The translations under genes were made by a program, and so were the position numbers. DNA of 64,000 bases. It comes from Mycolicibacterium sediminis (GTDB taxonomy: Bacteria > Actinomycetota > Actinomycetes > Mycobacteriales > Mycobacteriaceae). This document shows, piece after piece, positions 1 through 7,830 of this stretch. The stretch spans positions 5,580,001 through 5,644,000 of the forward strand of contig NZ_AP022588.1 of NCBI RefSeq assembly GCF_010731735.1, given 5' to 3'. Positions within the stretch are counted from its first letter, which is position 1. Every line of letters begins with the position of its first letter. The notes beneath the pieces were generated by a model, which saw only the letters and a program-made list of their open reading frames with translations, was not told the origin of the DNA and made no database searches.

Positions 1-515
1 TCGTAGTCCTCCGGCAGCGCCTCCATGCGGATGCGGTTGCGGCGGCGGACCATGTCCAGGAAGAGGTTGGTCGTGATGCGGTGCAACCAGCCCTCGAAGG
101 TGCCCGGCTGGTAGTTCTGCACCGACCGAAAGACCCGGATGAAGGTCTCCTGGGTGAGGTCGTCGGCGTCGTGCTGATTGCCCGAGAGCCGGTAGGCCAG
201 GCGGTAGACGCGGTCGGCGTGCTGCCGGACCAGCTCGTCCCACGACGGCATCGCCGACTGGTCGCCGGTTGCGTCGAACACGGCGGTGCCCGTCAGCTCG
301 TCGGTGGGCTCGACCCAGCCGGCCTGCTCGGCGTCGGAGCCCGGCTCGAGGTGAGTCATGAAGACGGGGGACGTGCTTGGCGTGGTCGTCGGATCCTCCA
401 GATCGCCGTGGCGGACTCCGTCGGTTCGTGACGGAGCCTCTGGCCCGACAACGCCCCGTCCGGCACGGAAATTCCCGCCGTCGTTCTCGAACTGCGGGGT
501 CGCACCGTGTGTCAT
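1..515 (-). CDS. sigE: ECF RNA polymerase sigma factor SigE (N-terminal part; 3' end outside window)
   Basis: Extracytoplasmic-function sigma factor that directs RNA polymerase to envelope and heat-stress promoters. Only the N-terminal part lies here. The reverse-strand translation contains region 2 almost as in Mtb SigE: MPSWDELVRQHADRVYRLAY, then a DDLTQETFIRVFRSVQ helix and a WLHRITTNLFLDMVRRR segment. There are two in-frame starts. The ATG at 515 gives an acidic 52-residue extension, and the ATG at 359 begins MTHLEPGSD. Mtb SigE is also known to have alternative starts and isoforms, so I chose the longer one without proof. It is divergent from the methyltransferase gene at 693, as Rv1221/Rv1220c are in Mtb. 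Confidence 0.93.
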   Translation of the reverse strand, partial: MTHGATPQFENDGGNFRAGRGVVGPEAPSRTDGVRHGDLEDPTTTPSTSPVFMTHLEPGSDAEQAGWVEPTDELTGTAVFDATGDQSAMPSWDELVRQHADRVYRLAYRLSGNQHDADDLTQETFIRVFRSVQNYQPGTFEGWLHRITTNLFLDMVRRRNRIRMEALPEDY

Positions 516-680
516 GGACCTACCGTTCCGCACCCTGTTGAGGTGGACATATGAGCCGACTGAACTTTTCCTGAGAAAGCGGGCTACCCGGCGCGCGACG
601 TGCACAAACGAGGTGAGAATCCGCCCACACCGGCGCCGTCGCGCGGGCGTGTCGCCGGCTCCACCTTCGTCGTCGCCCTC

Positions 681-686
681 TACGCT
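681..686 (+). promoter_or_regulatory. -10 box (TACGCT) for a leaderless methyltransferase mRNA
   Basis: TACGCT fits the mycobacterial TANNNT -10 consensus and lies 6 nt before the ATG at 693, so transcription should start at or next to the start codon. No Shine-Dalgarno sequence is visible. The rest of the 516-692 gap should carry the sigE promoters. Confidence 0.5.
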
Positions 687-692
687 GCGGGC

Positions 693-1352
693 ATGGCCAG
701 CACCGATGAGGGTCAGGTACGGCCGAGTCGCTCCGAGTCGATCCTGACGCACGCCGAACAGTCGATCACCGAGGACTCGATCACCGCCGCCGCGCGCGAG
801 CGGTCCGACGACAGCGGTGCCGGCGCGGTGACGCCCGCGGTCGGGGCGCTGCTCAGCGTGCTGGCACGGCTCGCGAGGGCGAAGGCCGTCGTCGAGGTCG
901 GCACCGGCGCCGGGGTCAGCGGTCTGTGGCTGCTCGCCGGGATGCGCGAGGACGGCGTCCTCACCACCATCGACGTCGAACCCGAGCACCAGCGACTCGC
1001 CAAGCAGGCGTTCCAGGAGGCCGGCATCGGCCCGTCGCGGACCCGCCTCATCGGTGGACGCGCCCAGGAGGTGCTGACCCGCCTCGCCGACGAGTCCTAC
1101 GACCTGGTGTTCGTCGACGCCGACCCGATCGATCAGCCGCAGTTCGTCGCCGAGGGCGTCCGCCTGCTCCGGCCCGGCGGCGCGATCGTGGTGCACCGCG
1201 CCGCGCTCGGTGGCCGCGCCGGGGATGCGAGCGCGTCCGACAAGGAGGTCGGCGCCGTCCGCGAGGCCGCCCGCCTGATCGCCGAGGACGAGCGGCTGAC
1301 GCCAGTGCTCATCCCGCTCGGCGACGGCCTGCTCGCCGCCGCGCGCGACTGA
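693..1352 (+). CDS. SAM-dependent O-methyltransferase, Rv1220c-like
   Basis: Class I SAM-dependent methyltransferase of the O-methyltransferase (methyltransf_3) type, 219 aa; the substrate is unknown. A SAM-binding glycine motif is seen near residues 69-77 (VVEVGTGAGVSGLWLL). An acidic loop (TTIDVEPEHQRLA) follows, then the YDLVFVDAD strand and LLRPGGAIVV. The gene is divergent from sigE, the arrangement of Rv1220c and sigE in Mtb. The ATG at 693 was chosen because a -10 box lies 6 nt upstream; the reading frame stays open to about 600 but with non-coding-like composition. Confidence 0.85.
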   Translation: MASTDEGQVRPSRSESILTHAEQSITEDSITAAARERSDDSGAGAVTPAVGALLSVLARLARAKAVVEVGTGAGVSGLWLLAGMREDGVLTTIDVEPEHQRLAKQAFQEAGIGPSRTRLIGGRAQEVLTRLADESYDLVFVDADPIDQPQFVAEGVRLLRPGGAIVVHRAALGGRAGDASASDKEVGAVREAARLIAEDERLTPVLIPLGDGLLAAARD

Positions 1353-1477
1353 CCCGCCGCGACCCCCTTCTCCGACGCCCGCCCGCCTCGCCCGCTTTTT
1401 GCGGCGAAACGTCGTTCCCTGTCGCTGACGGCCCGCCGTCGCGACCATGAGTGCTGTCTCGCCGCGGGCGTCGACGC

Positions 1478-1524
1478 TTGACGGCCGACTGAACGAGCGT
1501 TTAGCCTACTGAACATGCGTTCAG
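1478..1524 (+). promoter_or_regulatory. Promoter and double operator of the TetR-ABC operon
   Basis: A -35 box TTGACG (1478-1483), an 18-bp spacer and a -10 box TAGCCT (1502-1507) point to a start at the A of the tetR ATG (1515), 7 nt downstream. Two 16-bp inverted repeats lie 20 bp apart: CTGAACGAGCGTTTAG (1489-1504, one mismatch) covers the spacer and -10, and CTGAACATGCGTTCAG (1509-1524, perfect 6-bp arms) covers the +1 site and the start codon. Placement on the same helix face and over the promoter suggests autorepression by the adjacent TetR protein. Confidence 0.75.
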
Positions 1525-2177
1525 CGGACGACCTCACGGCGGTGGCCAGAATCCGCGACGCGGCGATCGACCGGTTCGGCCGCGACGGGTTCGCCGTGGG
1601 CGTCCGTGCGATCGCCACCGACGCGGGGGTCAGCCCGGCGCTGGTGATCCACCACTTCGGCTCCAAGGACGGGCTGCGCAAGGCCTGCGACGACTTCATC
1701 GCCGAGACGATCCGCGCCAGCAAGAGCGAGGCGATTCAGAGTTCCGATCCGGCGACCTGGCTGTCGCAGATGGCGGAGATCGAGGAGTACGCGCCGCTGA
1801 TGGCCTACCTGGTGCGCAGCATGCAGTCCGGCGGCGACCTAGCGAAGATGTTGTGGCGCAACATGATCGACAACGTCGAGCAGTACCTCGACGAGGGCGT
1901 GCGAGCCGGCACCATCAAGCAGAGTGCCGACCCGAAGGCCCGCGCCCGCTTCCTCGCGATGGCCAACGGCGGCGGGTTCCTGCTGTACCTACAGCTCCAC
2001 GACGATCCGACGGACCTGCGCAAGGTGCTGCGCGACTACGCCGAGGACGCGGTGCTACCGGCGCTCGAGTTGTACACGCACGGGCTGATGGTCGAGTCGA
2101 CGATGTACGACGCGTTCCTCGAACAGCGCGACCACCACATCCCATTCACGTCGTCGGAAGGAGACGGTCATGGCTGA
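1515..2177 (+). CDS. TetR-family repressor, Rv1219c-like
   Basis: 220-aa TetR/AcrR regulator. The N-terminal HTH occupies about residues 10-58 (ARIRDAAIDRFGRDGF, then VRAIATDAGVSPALVIHHFG). The rest is an all-helical ligand domain ending in an unusual tail (HHIPFTSSEGDGHG). It is first in an operon whose order matches Mtb Rv1219c-Rv1218c-Rv1217c-Rv1216c; Rv1219c is described as the repressor of that efflux operon. The ATG lies inside a palindromic operator and is probably read from a leaderless mRNA. The gene overlaps the next by 8 bp. Confidence 0.9.
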   Translation: MRSADDLTAVARIRDAAIDRFGRDGFAVGVRAIATDAGVSPALVIHHFGSKDGLRKACDDFIAETIRASKSEAIQSSDPATWLSQMAEIEEYAPLMAYLVRSMQSGGDLAKMLWRNMIDNVEQYLDEGVRAGTIKQSADPKARARFLAMANGGGFLLYLQLHDDPTDLRKVLRDYAEDAVLPALELYTHGLMVESTMYDAFLEQRDHHIPFTSSEGDGHG

Positions 2178-3081
2178 CAATGAAACTGGGCTCGCCATCG
2201 AGGTGAGGGGACTGACGAAGTCGTTCGGACGGGTCAAGGCGCTCGACGGTCTCGACCTGACGGTGGCGCCCGGCGACGTCGCGGGCTTCCTCGGGCCGAA
2301 CGGTGCCGGCAAGTCGACCACGATCCGGGTGCTGCTCGGCCTGCTGCGTGCCGACGGCGGCGCCGTTCGACTACTCGGCGGCGACCCGTGGCGGGACGCC
2401 GTGGAGTTGCATCGCCGGATCGCCTACGTGCCGGGCGACGTCACGTTGTGGCCCAACCTCACCGGCATGCAGGCCATCGACTTCCTCGCCGCACTGCGCG
2501 GCGACGCCGGCGTCGACCAGCGCCGGCGAGACGAGCTGATCGAACGCTTCGAACTCGATCCGCACAAGAAGGCCCGCACCTACTCGAAGGGCAACCGGCA
2601 GAAGGTGGCGATCGTCGCCGCCTTCAGCACCCGCGCGGAACTCTTCATCCTCGACGAGCCGACGTCCGGGCTCGATCCCCTGATGGAACAGGCATTCCAG
2701 CGGTGCGTCGCCGAGGTCGCCGAACGGGGTGCCGCCGTGCTGCTGTCCAGCCACATCCTCGCCGAGGTCGAACGGTTGTGCAGCAGTGTGACCATCGTCC
2801 GCTCGGGTGCGACGGTGCGGTCCGGGACGCTCGAGGAGATGCGCCACCTGATGCGGACCACCGTGACCGCACGGGTACGCGGTGATGCGCGGCGGTTCGG
2901 CGACCACGACTTCGTGCACGACCTGCACGACGACGATGGGGCGCTGCGGTTCTCGGTGGACCGCGCCGATCTCGACCGGGTGATGCCGGAGCTGGCCACC
3001 CTCGGGATCGACGAGCTGACAGTGGCTCCCGCGTCGCTGGAGGACCTGTTCCTGCGGGAGTATCAGGGGACGTCGCGATGA
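2170..3081 (+). CDS. ABC transporter ATP-binding protein, Rv1218c-like drug efflux
   Basis: 303-aa nucleotide-binding subunit of an ABC exporter. Walker A (GPNGAGKST) is near residue 42, the signature (YSKGNRQKV) near 138, and Walker B (LFILDEPTSGLDP) near 158, followed by the SSHILAEVE switch region and a DrrA-like C-terminal domain. It overlaps the tetR gene upstream (8 bp) and the permease downstream (4 bp, ATGA), indicating translational coupling. Mtb Rv1218c is implicated in multidrug efflux; the substrate here is inferred only by orthology. Confidence 0.92.
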   Translation: MADNETGLAIEVRGLTKSFGRVKALDGLDLTVAPGDVAGFLGPNGAGKSTTIRVLLGLLRADGGAVRLLGGDPWRDAVELHRRIAYVPGDVTLWPNLTGMQAIDFLAALRGDAGVDQRRRDELIERFELDPHKKARTYSKGNRQKVAIVAAFSTRAELFILDEPTSGLDPLMEQAFQRCVAEVAERGAAVLLSSHILAEVERLCSSVTIVRSGATVRSGTLEEMRHLMRTTVTARVRGDARRFGDHDFVHDLHDDDGALRFSVDRADLDRVMPELATLGIDELTVAPASLEDLFLREYQGTSR

Positions 3082-4706
3082 GTGCGACCACGCTGGTGCG
3101 CCCGCACGGGTCCGGCCGGCACGAAGCTCCGCACACCGGTTCGCCATGGACCGGCACCGGCGCCCTCCTTCGCCTCGCACTGCGTCGCGACCGGGTGCGC
3201 CTGTCGGTGTGGATCCTGGCGCTGACGTCGTTGATGGCTTACGCGCCGAATGCGATTCGGCTCGCGTATCCGGACGCGGCGCAACGCCTGACGCGGGTCG
3301 AGCTGCTGAAGACCCCCGCCGGGATGATGCTCGGCGGACCGATGTTCGGCGGCAACGAGACCGACCTGGGCGCCATGATGGCCAACGAGATGATGCTCAC
3401 GCTGATCGTGGCCGCGTCGATCCTCGCCATCCTGACCGTGCTTCGGCACACCCGCGCCGAGGAGGAGGGCGGCACCGCCGAACTCGTCCTGGCGATGCCG
3501 GTGGGACGGTCCGCGCGCACCGCCGCCGCGCTCATCCTGGTCGGCGGGGTGAACGCCGTCCTCGCCGTCACGATGACCGCGGCCATGACCGCCACCGGGT
3601 TCGACCTCGTGGACACCGCCGCCATGTGCCTCGGCGTGACCGCGGTGGCCATGGTGTTCGGCGCCGCCGCTGCCGTGACGGCGCAACTGTGGCGGCAGTC
3701 CCGGACCGCCACCGGCGCGGCGATGGCGGCACTCGGTCTGGCGGCCCTGGTCCGCGGGGCCGGTGACGTCATCGTTCCGTCGGGCAGCACGCTCAGCTGG
3801 TTCTCCCCCATCGCGTGGGCTCAGCAGATGCGCGCATTCGTCGACCTCCGGTGGTGGCCGCTGGCACTGCTCGTCGTACTCGCCGCGGGGCTGGTCGCGA
3901 TCGCCGCCGTTCTCGAGGGCAGACGACAGTACGACGCCGGGATCATCGCCTCTTCGGCCGAACGGCCCTCTGCCCGACCGGTTCGCGGCGTCCTGGGTCT
4001 GCACCTGGTGCTCGGGCGCGGACAGACGGTCGGATGGTCGGCGGGTCTGTTCGTCGCCGGGTTGGCCTTCGGGTCGATGACCAAGTCGCTACTCGATGCC
4101 GCGGCGGGCAACGAGCTACTGGCCCGCGTTCTCTCGGCCCAGGGCAACGACGGCGTCTACACCACGATGACGCAGTTCCTGGCGGCCGCGGCGAGCGCGT
4201 ACGTCGCGACGGCCGTGCTGCGGGTCGAGGGCGACGAGCGTTCCGGACTCGGCGAGGCCGTCCTCGCCGGCTCGGTCTCACGGTGGCGGTGGCTCCTGTC
4301 GGCCGTCGCGTCCGCGGCCATCGGGGCAGCGGTGGTGATGTTCTGCGCCGGTCTGGGCAACGGCATCGGGGCCGGGCTCGTGCTGGGTGACCCGCCGATC
4401 GTCGTGCGGTTGACCCTGGCCGGGGTGGCGTTCGTGCCCGCGCTCGCCGTCCTGGCCGGCGTCTCGGCATTGGCCGTGGCGGTGCGTCAGCGCTGGCTCG
4501 CCTGGCTCGCCGTCACGTTCGTGGTGGCCGCGCTGTATCTGGGTGCGCTGCTTCGACTGCCGCGGTGGCTGATCGACCTGTCCCCGGTCGGCCGGACGAC
4601 CGCGCCCTCCGACGTCCCCGTGGCGGCACTGGCCGCGATGGTGTGCATCGCAACGGTTTTCGCAGTGGCTGCGGGATGGCTCTACCGCCGGCGGGACGTG
4701 GCATGA
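3078..4706 (+). CDS. ABC transporter permease, Rv1217c-like
   Basis: 542-aa polytopic membrane protein, the membrane partner of the preceding ATPase. About 12 hydrophobic segments are visible, arranged as two similar halves, each starting with a soluble stretch (GALLRLALRRDRVRL and VLGLHLVLGRGQTVGW). This matches single-chain exporter permeases such as Rv1217c. It starts with an ATGA overlap to the ATPase gene and ends with an ATGA overlap to the methyltransferase-like gene, so the four genes form one operon. Confidence 0.9.
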   Translation: MSATTLVRPHGSGRHEAPHTGSPWTGTGALLRLALRRDRVRLSVWILALTSLMAYAPNAIRLAYPDAAQRLTRVELLKTPAGMMLGGPMFGGNETDLGAMMANEMMLTLIVAASILAILTVLRHTRAEEEGGTAELVLAMPVGRSARTAAALILVGGVNAVLAVTMTAAMTATGFDLVDTAAMCLGVTAVAMVFGAAAAVTAQLWRQSRTATGAAMAALGLAALVRGAGDVIVPSGSTLSWFSPIAWAQQMRAFVDLRWWPLALLVVLAAGLVAIAAVLEGRRQYDAGIIASSAERPSARPVRGVLGLHLVLGRGQTVGWSAGLFVAGLAFGSMTKSLLDAAAGNELLARVLSAQGNDGVYTTMTQFLAAAASAYVATAVLRVEGDERSGLGEAVLAGSVSRWRWLLSAVASAAIGAAVVMFCAGLGNGIGAGLVLGDPPIVVRLTLAGVAFVPALAVLAGVSALAVAVRQRWLAWLAVTFVVAALYLGALLRLPRWLIDLSPVGRTTAPSDVPVAALAAMVCIATVFAVAAGWLYRRRDVA

Positions 4707-5377
4707 AGATTGCACTGCAGACGCTGGCGTCCGCCGCATTCGGAATCGCATTCCTGGCGGTCTCGCTGTTCGTCCCCGCGGGCACGCTGTCGTATTGGCA
4801 GGCCTGGGTATTCATCGCCGTGTTCATCGCATCGACGATCGTGCCGAGCATCTACCTCGCGGTCCACGATCCGGCTGCGTTGCAACGGCGGATGACGGCG
4901 GGCCCGGCCGCCGAGAGTCGGCCCCTGCAGCGGATCGTCATCTCGGCGACGGTGGTCCTGGTGATGGCCACGTTCGTGGTCGCGGCACTGGATCACCGGT
5001 TCGGTTGGTCGTCGGTGCCGGCCTGGCTGGTACCGCTCGGCGACGTGCTGGTGGCGGCCGGACTGCTTCTCGCGCAACTCGTCGTCGTGCAGAACGGTTA
5101 CGCCTCGGCGAACATCACCGTGGAGCAGGACCAGCCGCTGGTGTCGACCGGCCTCTACGGCGTCGTGCGGCACCCGATGTACTTCGGCGCACTGGTGATG
5201 TTGATCGGCACTCCCCTGGCGCTCGACTCCTTCTGGGCGCTGCTGGCGGTCGCCGCCGCGGTGCCCGTGCTGGCGGCGCGCATCACCGACGAGGAGAAGA
5301 TGCTGCGTGAGGAACTCGCCGGCTACGTCGACTACTCGACGCGGGTGCGGTCACGGCTGATTCCGGGCGTGTGGTGA
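4703..5377 (+). CDS. Isoprenylcysteine methyltransferase-like membrane protein, Rv1216c-like
   Basis: 224-aa membrane protein with about five TM segments and the C-terminal ICMT/PEMT-type motif: GLYGVVRHPMYFG, a short hydrophobic stretch, then RITDEEKMLREEL..GY..Y and RLIPGVW. In this fold the RHP and EE motifs bind SAM. The natural substrate in mycobacteria is unknown; it might modify a lipid or drug handled by the neighbouring exporter, which is inference. The ATG at 4703 overlaps the permease stop by 4 bp; longer in-frame starts lie inside the permease gene and were rejected. Confidence 0.85.
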   Translation: MKIALQTLASAAFGIAFLAVSLFVPAGTLSYWQAWVFIAVFIASTIVPSIYLAVHDPAALQRRMTAGPAAESRPLQRIVISATVVLVMATFVVAALDHRFGWSSVPAWLVPLGDVLVAAGLLLAQLVVVQNGYASANITVEQDQPLVSTGLYGVVRHPMYFGALVMLIGTPLALDSFWALLAVAAAVPVLAARITDEEKMLREELAGYVDYSTRVRSRLIPGVW

Positions 5378-5481
5378 GCACGGCCGACGTGCGACGCGTC
5401 GTCGAGACTGCGTCCAGGGTTGCGATCCGCGCGCGATCACGACCCTCGCGGCAGTCTCGACGCCGACCGGGCACGGCAAAA

Positions 5482-5511
5482 CCCCCTCCCCCGGGGTCGG
5501 AGGGGAGGGGG
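5482..5511 (-). terminator. Intrinsic terminator of the small secreted-protein gene
   Basis: A 10-bp perfect stem (CCCCCTCCCC paired with GGGGAGGGGG, 10-nt loop) followed on the minus strand by TTTTGCC. It lies about 25 bp beyond the minus-strand stop at 5536, and could also stop transcription leaving the efflux operon. Confidence 0.75.
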
Positions 5512-5535
5512 CTTCGGTCTGGGGGGCGGCCGGGG

Positions 5536-5781
5536 TCAGCGGACGTCGGTGCCGGTGAGGTGGGCGATGTAGGCGGGGCCGTGGTTGCCGTGCCAGCCGG
5601 GCTTGGCCGTGGGTGCGGGGTGGGCGTGGGTCTGGGGGGCGTAGGAGTAGCCGGGGCCGGAGGGCTGCTGGCCGCCGGGGCCTGCGGTGGCGTTGGCGGC
5701 GCCGGCGAGGCCGAGGGCTGCGCTGCCGAGGATTCCGGCGGTGAGGATGGGCAGTGCGGCGAGGCGGATGAGGTTCGTCAT
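5536..5781 (-). CDS. Small secreted protein of unknown function
   Basis: 81 aa, with a clear Sec signal peptide (MTNLIRLAALPILTAGILGS...ANA, cleavage near residue 32). The mature peptide is short and rich in Gly, Pro, His and Tyr (GPGYSYAPQTHAHPAPTAKPGWHGNHGPAY). The His clusters could bind metal, but no family is recognised. An AAGGA ribosome-binding site precedes the ATG at 5781. The gene is monocistronic, with a strong terminator downstream. Confidence 0.7.
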   Translation of the reverse strand: MTNLIRLAALPILTAGILGSAALGLAGAANATAGPGGQQPSGPGYSYAPQTHAHPAPTAKPGWHGNHGPAYIAHLTGTDVR

Positions 5782-5977
5782 GTCGAGTCCTTCTGTCTGG
5801 GTGGAGCTTTGGTGTCGGTGGCCGGTGTGCTCCGGCGATGACTCAACTATGTCGCGGCGGGGGCCGGGAGTCTGTCCGGTGACCGGTGGATCGCCCGGGT
5901 GAACGCGACGTCCACCGATCGGGGGAACCACCCGACGCGGACGCTTCGACTTCCAACGCTTTTCCAATCCGCACCGC

Positions 5978-5983
5978 TACCTT
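5978..5983 (+). promoter_or_regulatory. -10 box (TACCTT) of the metallopeptidase lipoprotein gene
   Basis: TACCTT lies 6 nt before the ATG at 5990, matching the leaderless pattern seen repeatedly in this window; no ribosome-binding site is visible. Confidence 0.5.
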
Positions 5984-5989
5984 TCGCGC

Positions 5990-7348
5990 ATGATCAAGGC
6001 GGCGCTGGCGGCTCTATCTGCGACGATGCTGGTGGCCGGCTGCGGCAGTCCCACACCGGAGATCCCCACGCCCACCGCCGAGAAGCCCGATACCAGCGGC
6101 ATCGCGATCGAGGGCGACCCGTCCACGCCCGTCAACAAGCTGGCGATCGCGGCCATCGCGGATCTGCAGGACTACTGGTCGAGCGAGTTCCCGAACCTCT
6201 ATGGGGAGGACTACACACCGGTGAAGGGCGGGCTGTACGCATCCACTCCCGACAGCGAGTCCGGACCCGAGTGTGCCGCCAGTTACGCCGACGTCGCCGG
6301 GAACGCGTTCTACTGCAAGCTCGACGACTCGGTGGCGTGGGACGCCGACGGTCTCCTTCCGGAACTGCAGTCCAAGTACGGCGACTTCGTCATACCCGTG
6401 GTGCTGGCCCACGAGTGGGGCCATGCCATGCAGCAGCGGTCGGGCTTCTTCGACCAGAACGAACTGACCGTGTCGTCGGAGTTGCAGGCGGACTGCTTCG
6501 CCGGCGGTTGGGCCCGGCACGCGCAGGACGAGAAGGTGTTCGACGTGTCGAGCGCCGACCTCGACAGCGCACTCGCAGGCATCCTCGACCTCCGCGACAC
6601 CCCGGGCACCAGCGCGCAGGACCCGTCGGCGCACGGCAGCGGATTCGACCGGGTCAGCGCGTTCCAGGACGGCTACGACAACGGAGCCGAGAAGTGCAAG
6701 GACTACCGCGACGGCGAGCCGATGGTCCTGGAACTGCCCTTCAACGACGCCGAGGACGAGGCGAACGAGGGCAACGCGCCCTACGACTCCATCGTCAACG
6801 GCGTGCCCTACGACCTCGAGGACTACTGGAGCCAGGTGTATCCCGAGCTGACCGAGGGCCAGGCGTGGCAACCGCTTCAGGGGCTCGCACCGTTCGAGCC
6901 GTCGAGCCCTCCCGATTGCGGTGGGACGTCCACCGAGGGGTACGTCCTGTTCTATTGCGTCCCCGAGGATTACGTCGGGTGGGACAACTCGGAGACGATG
7001 CCCGAGGTGTATCGGCAGGGCGGCGACTACGCGGTCGCCACCCTGCTGGCGACCCAGTTCGGGTTGGCCGCACTGAGCCGACTGGGCGACGACTCCGACG
7101 AGAAGACCTCGACCCTGCGCGGCGACTGCCTCGCCGGGGCGTACACCGCCAGCGTCATCCTCTACAACCGTGAAGCCACCAGCACCTATCACATCTCGCC
7201 GGGTGACCTGGACGAGGGAATCAAGGCGCTGCTGCTGTTCCGCGGATCGGGCGACGTCGACCGGCAGGGCGCAGGTTTCGACCGCACGCGCGCCTTCCGT
7301 CAGGGCGTGCTCGAGGGCGCGGAGGACTGCGTCGGCTACGAGGCGTGA
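5990..7348 (+). CDS. Neutral zinc metallopeptidase-like lipoprotein with two tandem domains
   Basis: 452-aa lipoprotein; lipobox VAGC with the modified Cys at residue 18. Domain 1 (about 55-245) has the gluzincin signature HEWGH at 141-145, a downstream SSELQADCFAGGWA motif likely to supply the third zinc ligand, and resembles the YpfJ/Zn_peptidase family. Domain 2 (about 265-450) repeats the same layout (GVPYDLEDYWSQVYP, LFYCVPEDYVGWD, RGDCLAGAYTASV, GSGDVDRQGAGFDR), but the HEXXH position reads ATQFG, so it lacks catalytic residues. Both domains keep paired cysteines, fitting an extracytoplasmic fold. Substrate unknown. Confidence 0.85.
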   Translation: MIKAALAALSATMLVAGCGSPTPEIPTPTAEKPDTSGIAIEGDPSTPVNKLAIAAIADLQDYWSSEFPNLYGEDYTPVKGGLYASTPDSESGPECAASYADVAGNAFYCKLDDSVAWDADGLLPELQSKYGDFVIPVVLAHEWGHAMQQRSGFFDQNELTVSSELQADCFAGGWARHAQDEKVFDVSSADLDSALAGILDLRDTPGTSAQDPSAHGSGFDRVSAFQDGYDNGAEKCKDYRDGEPMVLELPFNDAEDEANEGNAPYDSIVNGVPYDLEDYWSQVYPELTEGQAWQPLQGLAPFEPSSPPDCGGTSTEGYVLFYCVPEDYVGWDNSETMPEVYRQGGDYAVATLLATQFGLAALSRLGDDSDEKTSTLRGDCLAGAYTASVILYNREATSTYHISPGDLDEGIKALLLFRGSGDVDRQGAGFDRTRAFRQGVLEGAEDCVGYEA

Positions 7349-7361
7349 CGCGAAGCCCGCG

Positions 7362-7676
7362 TCAGTCGCCGTAGCCCCGGTGTTCCACCGCCGCGTGCAC
7401 CAGCAGCCACAGCGGCCACGACGCGGTCGACTCCCGCAGGACGTCGGCGTGGCCCAGCCAGCGGCGCAGCAGGTGCGCCAACTCGTCGGGTTCCACTGAC
7501 CTGACGGACACTTCGCCCGCGGCCGACGACAGACGCAACCCGTGCGCGTCGAAGACGTCGCCGTCGCCGCCCGTGGCGGACGACAGCGCCGTTTCCGCGG
7601 ACCGGTAGAACTCGCACTCCGGCGGGGTGCTGACGACGAACGGCGGCGTGACGTCCACGCCGCTACCCGCAACCAC
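7362..7676 (-). CDS. Hypothetical protein, 104 aa
   Basis: Small soluble protein with no recognised family. The C-terminal half is helical with conserved-looking aromatics (ELAHLLRRWLGHADVLRE..WPLWLLVHAAVEHRGYG). It ends 14 bp from the metallopeptidase stop (convergent). Codon use is typical of the window, which supports it being real, but no strong start signal was found at 7676. Confidence 0.55.
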   Translation of the reverse strand: MVAGSGVDVTPPFVVSTPPECEFYRSAETALSSATGGDGDVFDAHGLRLSSAAGEVSVRSVEPDELAHLLRRWLGHADVLRESTASWPLWLLVHAAVEHRGYGD

Positions 7677-7830
7677 GGCGGACGGGTCTGCTCGGCATCG
7701 GCCGACCGTATCCCCGCGTCATTGGAAGTCGCTTGGACGCAGGACGCGGAATCCGGCGGCTTGGCCATCGACGAGACTTAGCGAACTCCGTGGCGGATGA
7801 TGATCGGTGGCGATCGGTGGGAGGACGCGG

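Noticed and set aside
5371..5841. Plus-strand 156-aa Gly/Ala-rich frame
   Set aside because: Antisense to the small secreted protein and its terminator; no start signal or domain.
6014..7768. 584-codon minus-strand frame over the metallopeptidase gene
   Set aside because: Antisense shadow of the lipoprotein gene with no recognisable domain.
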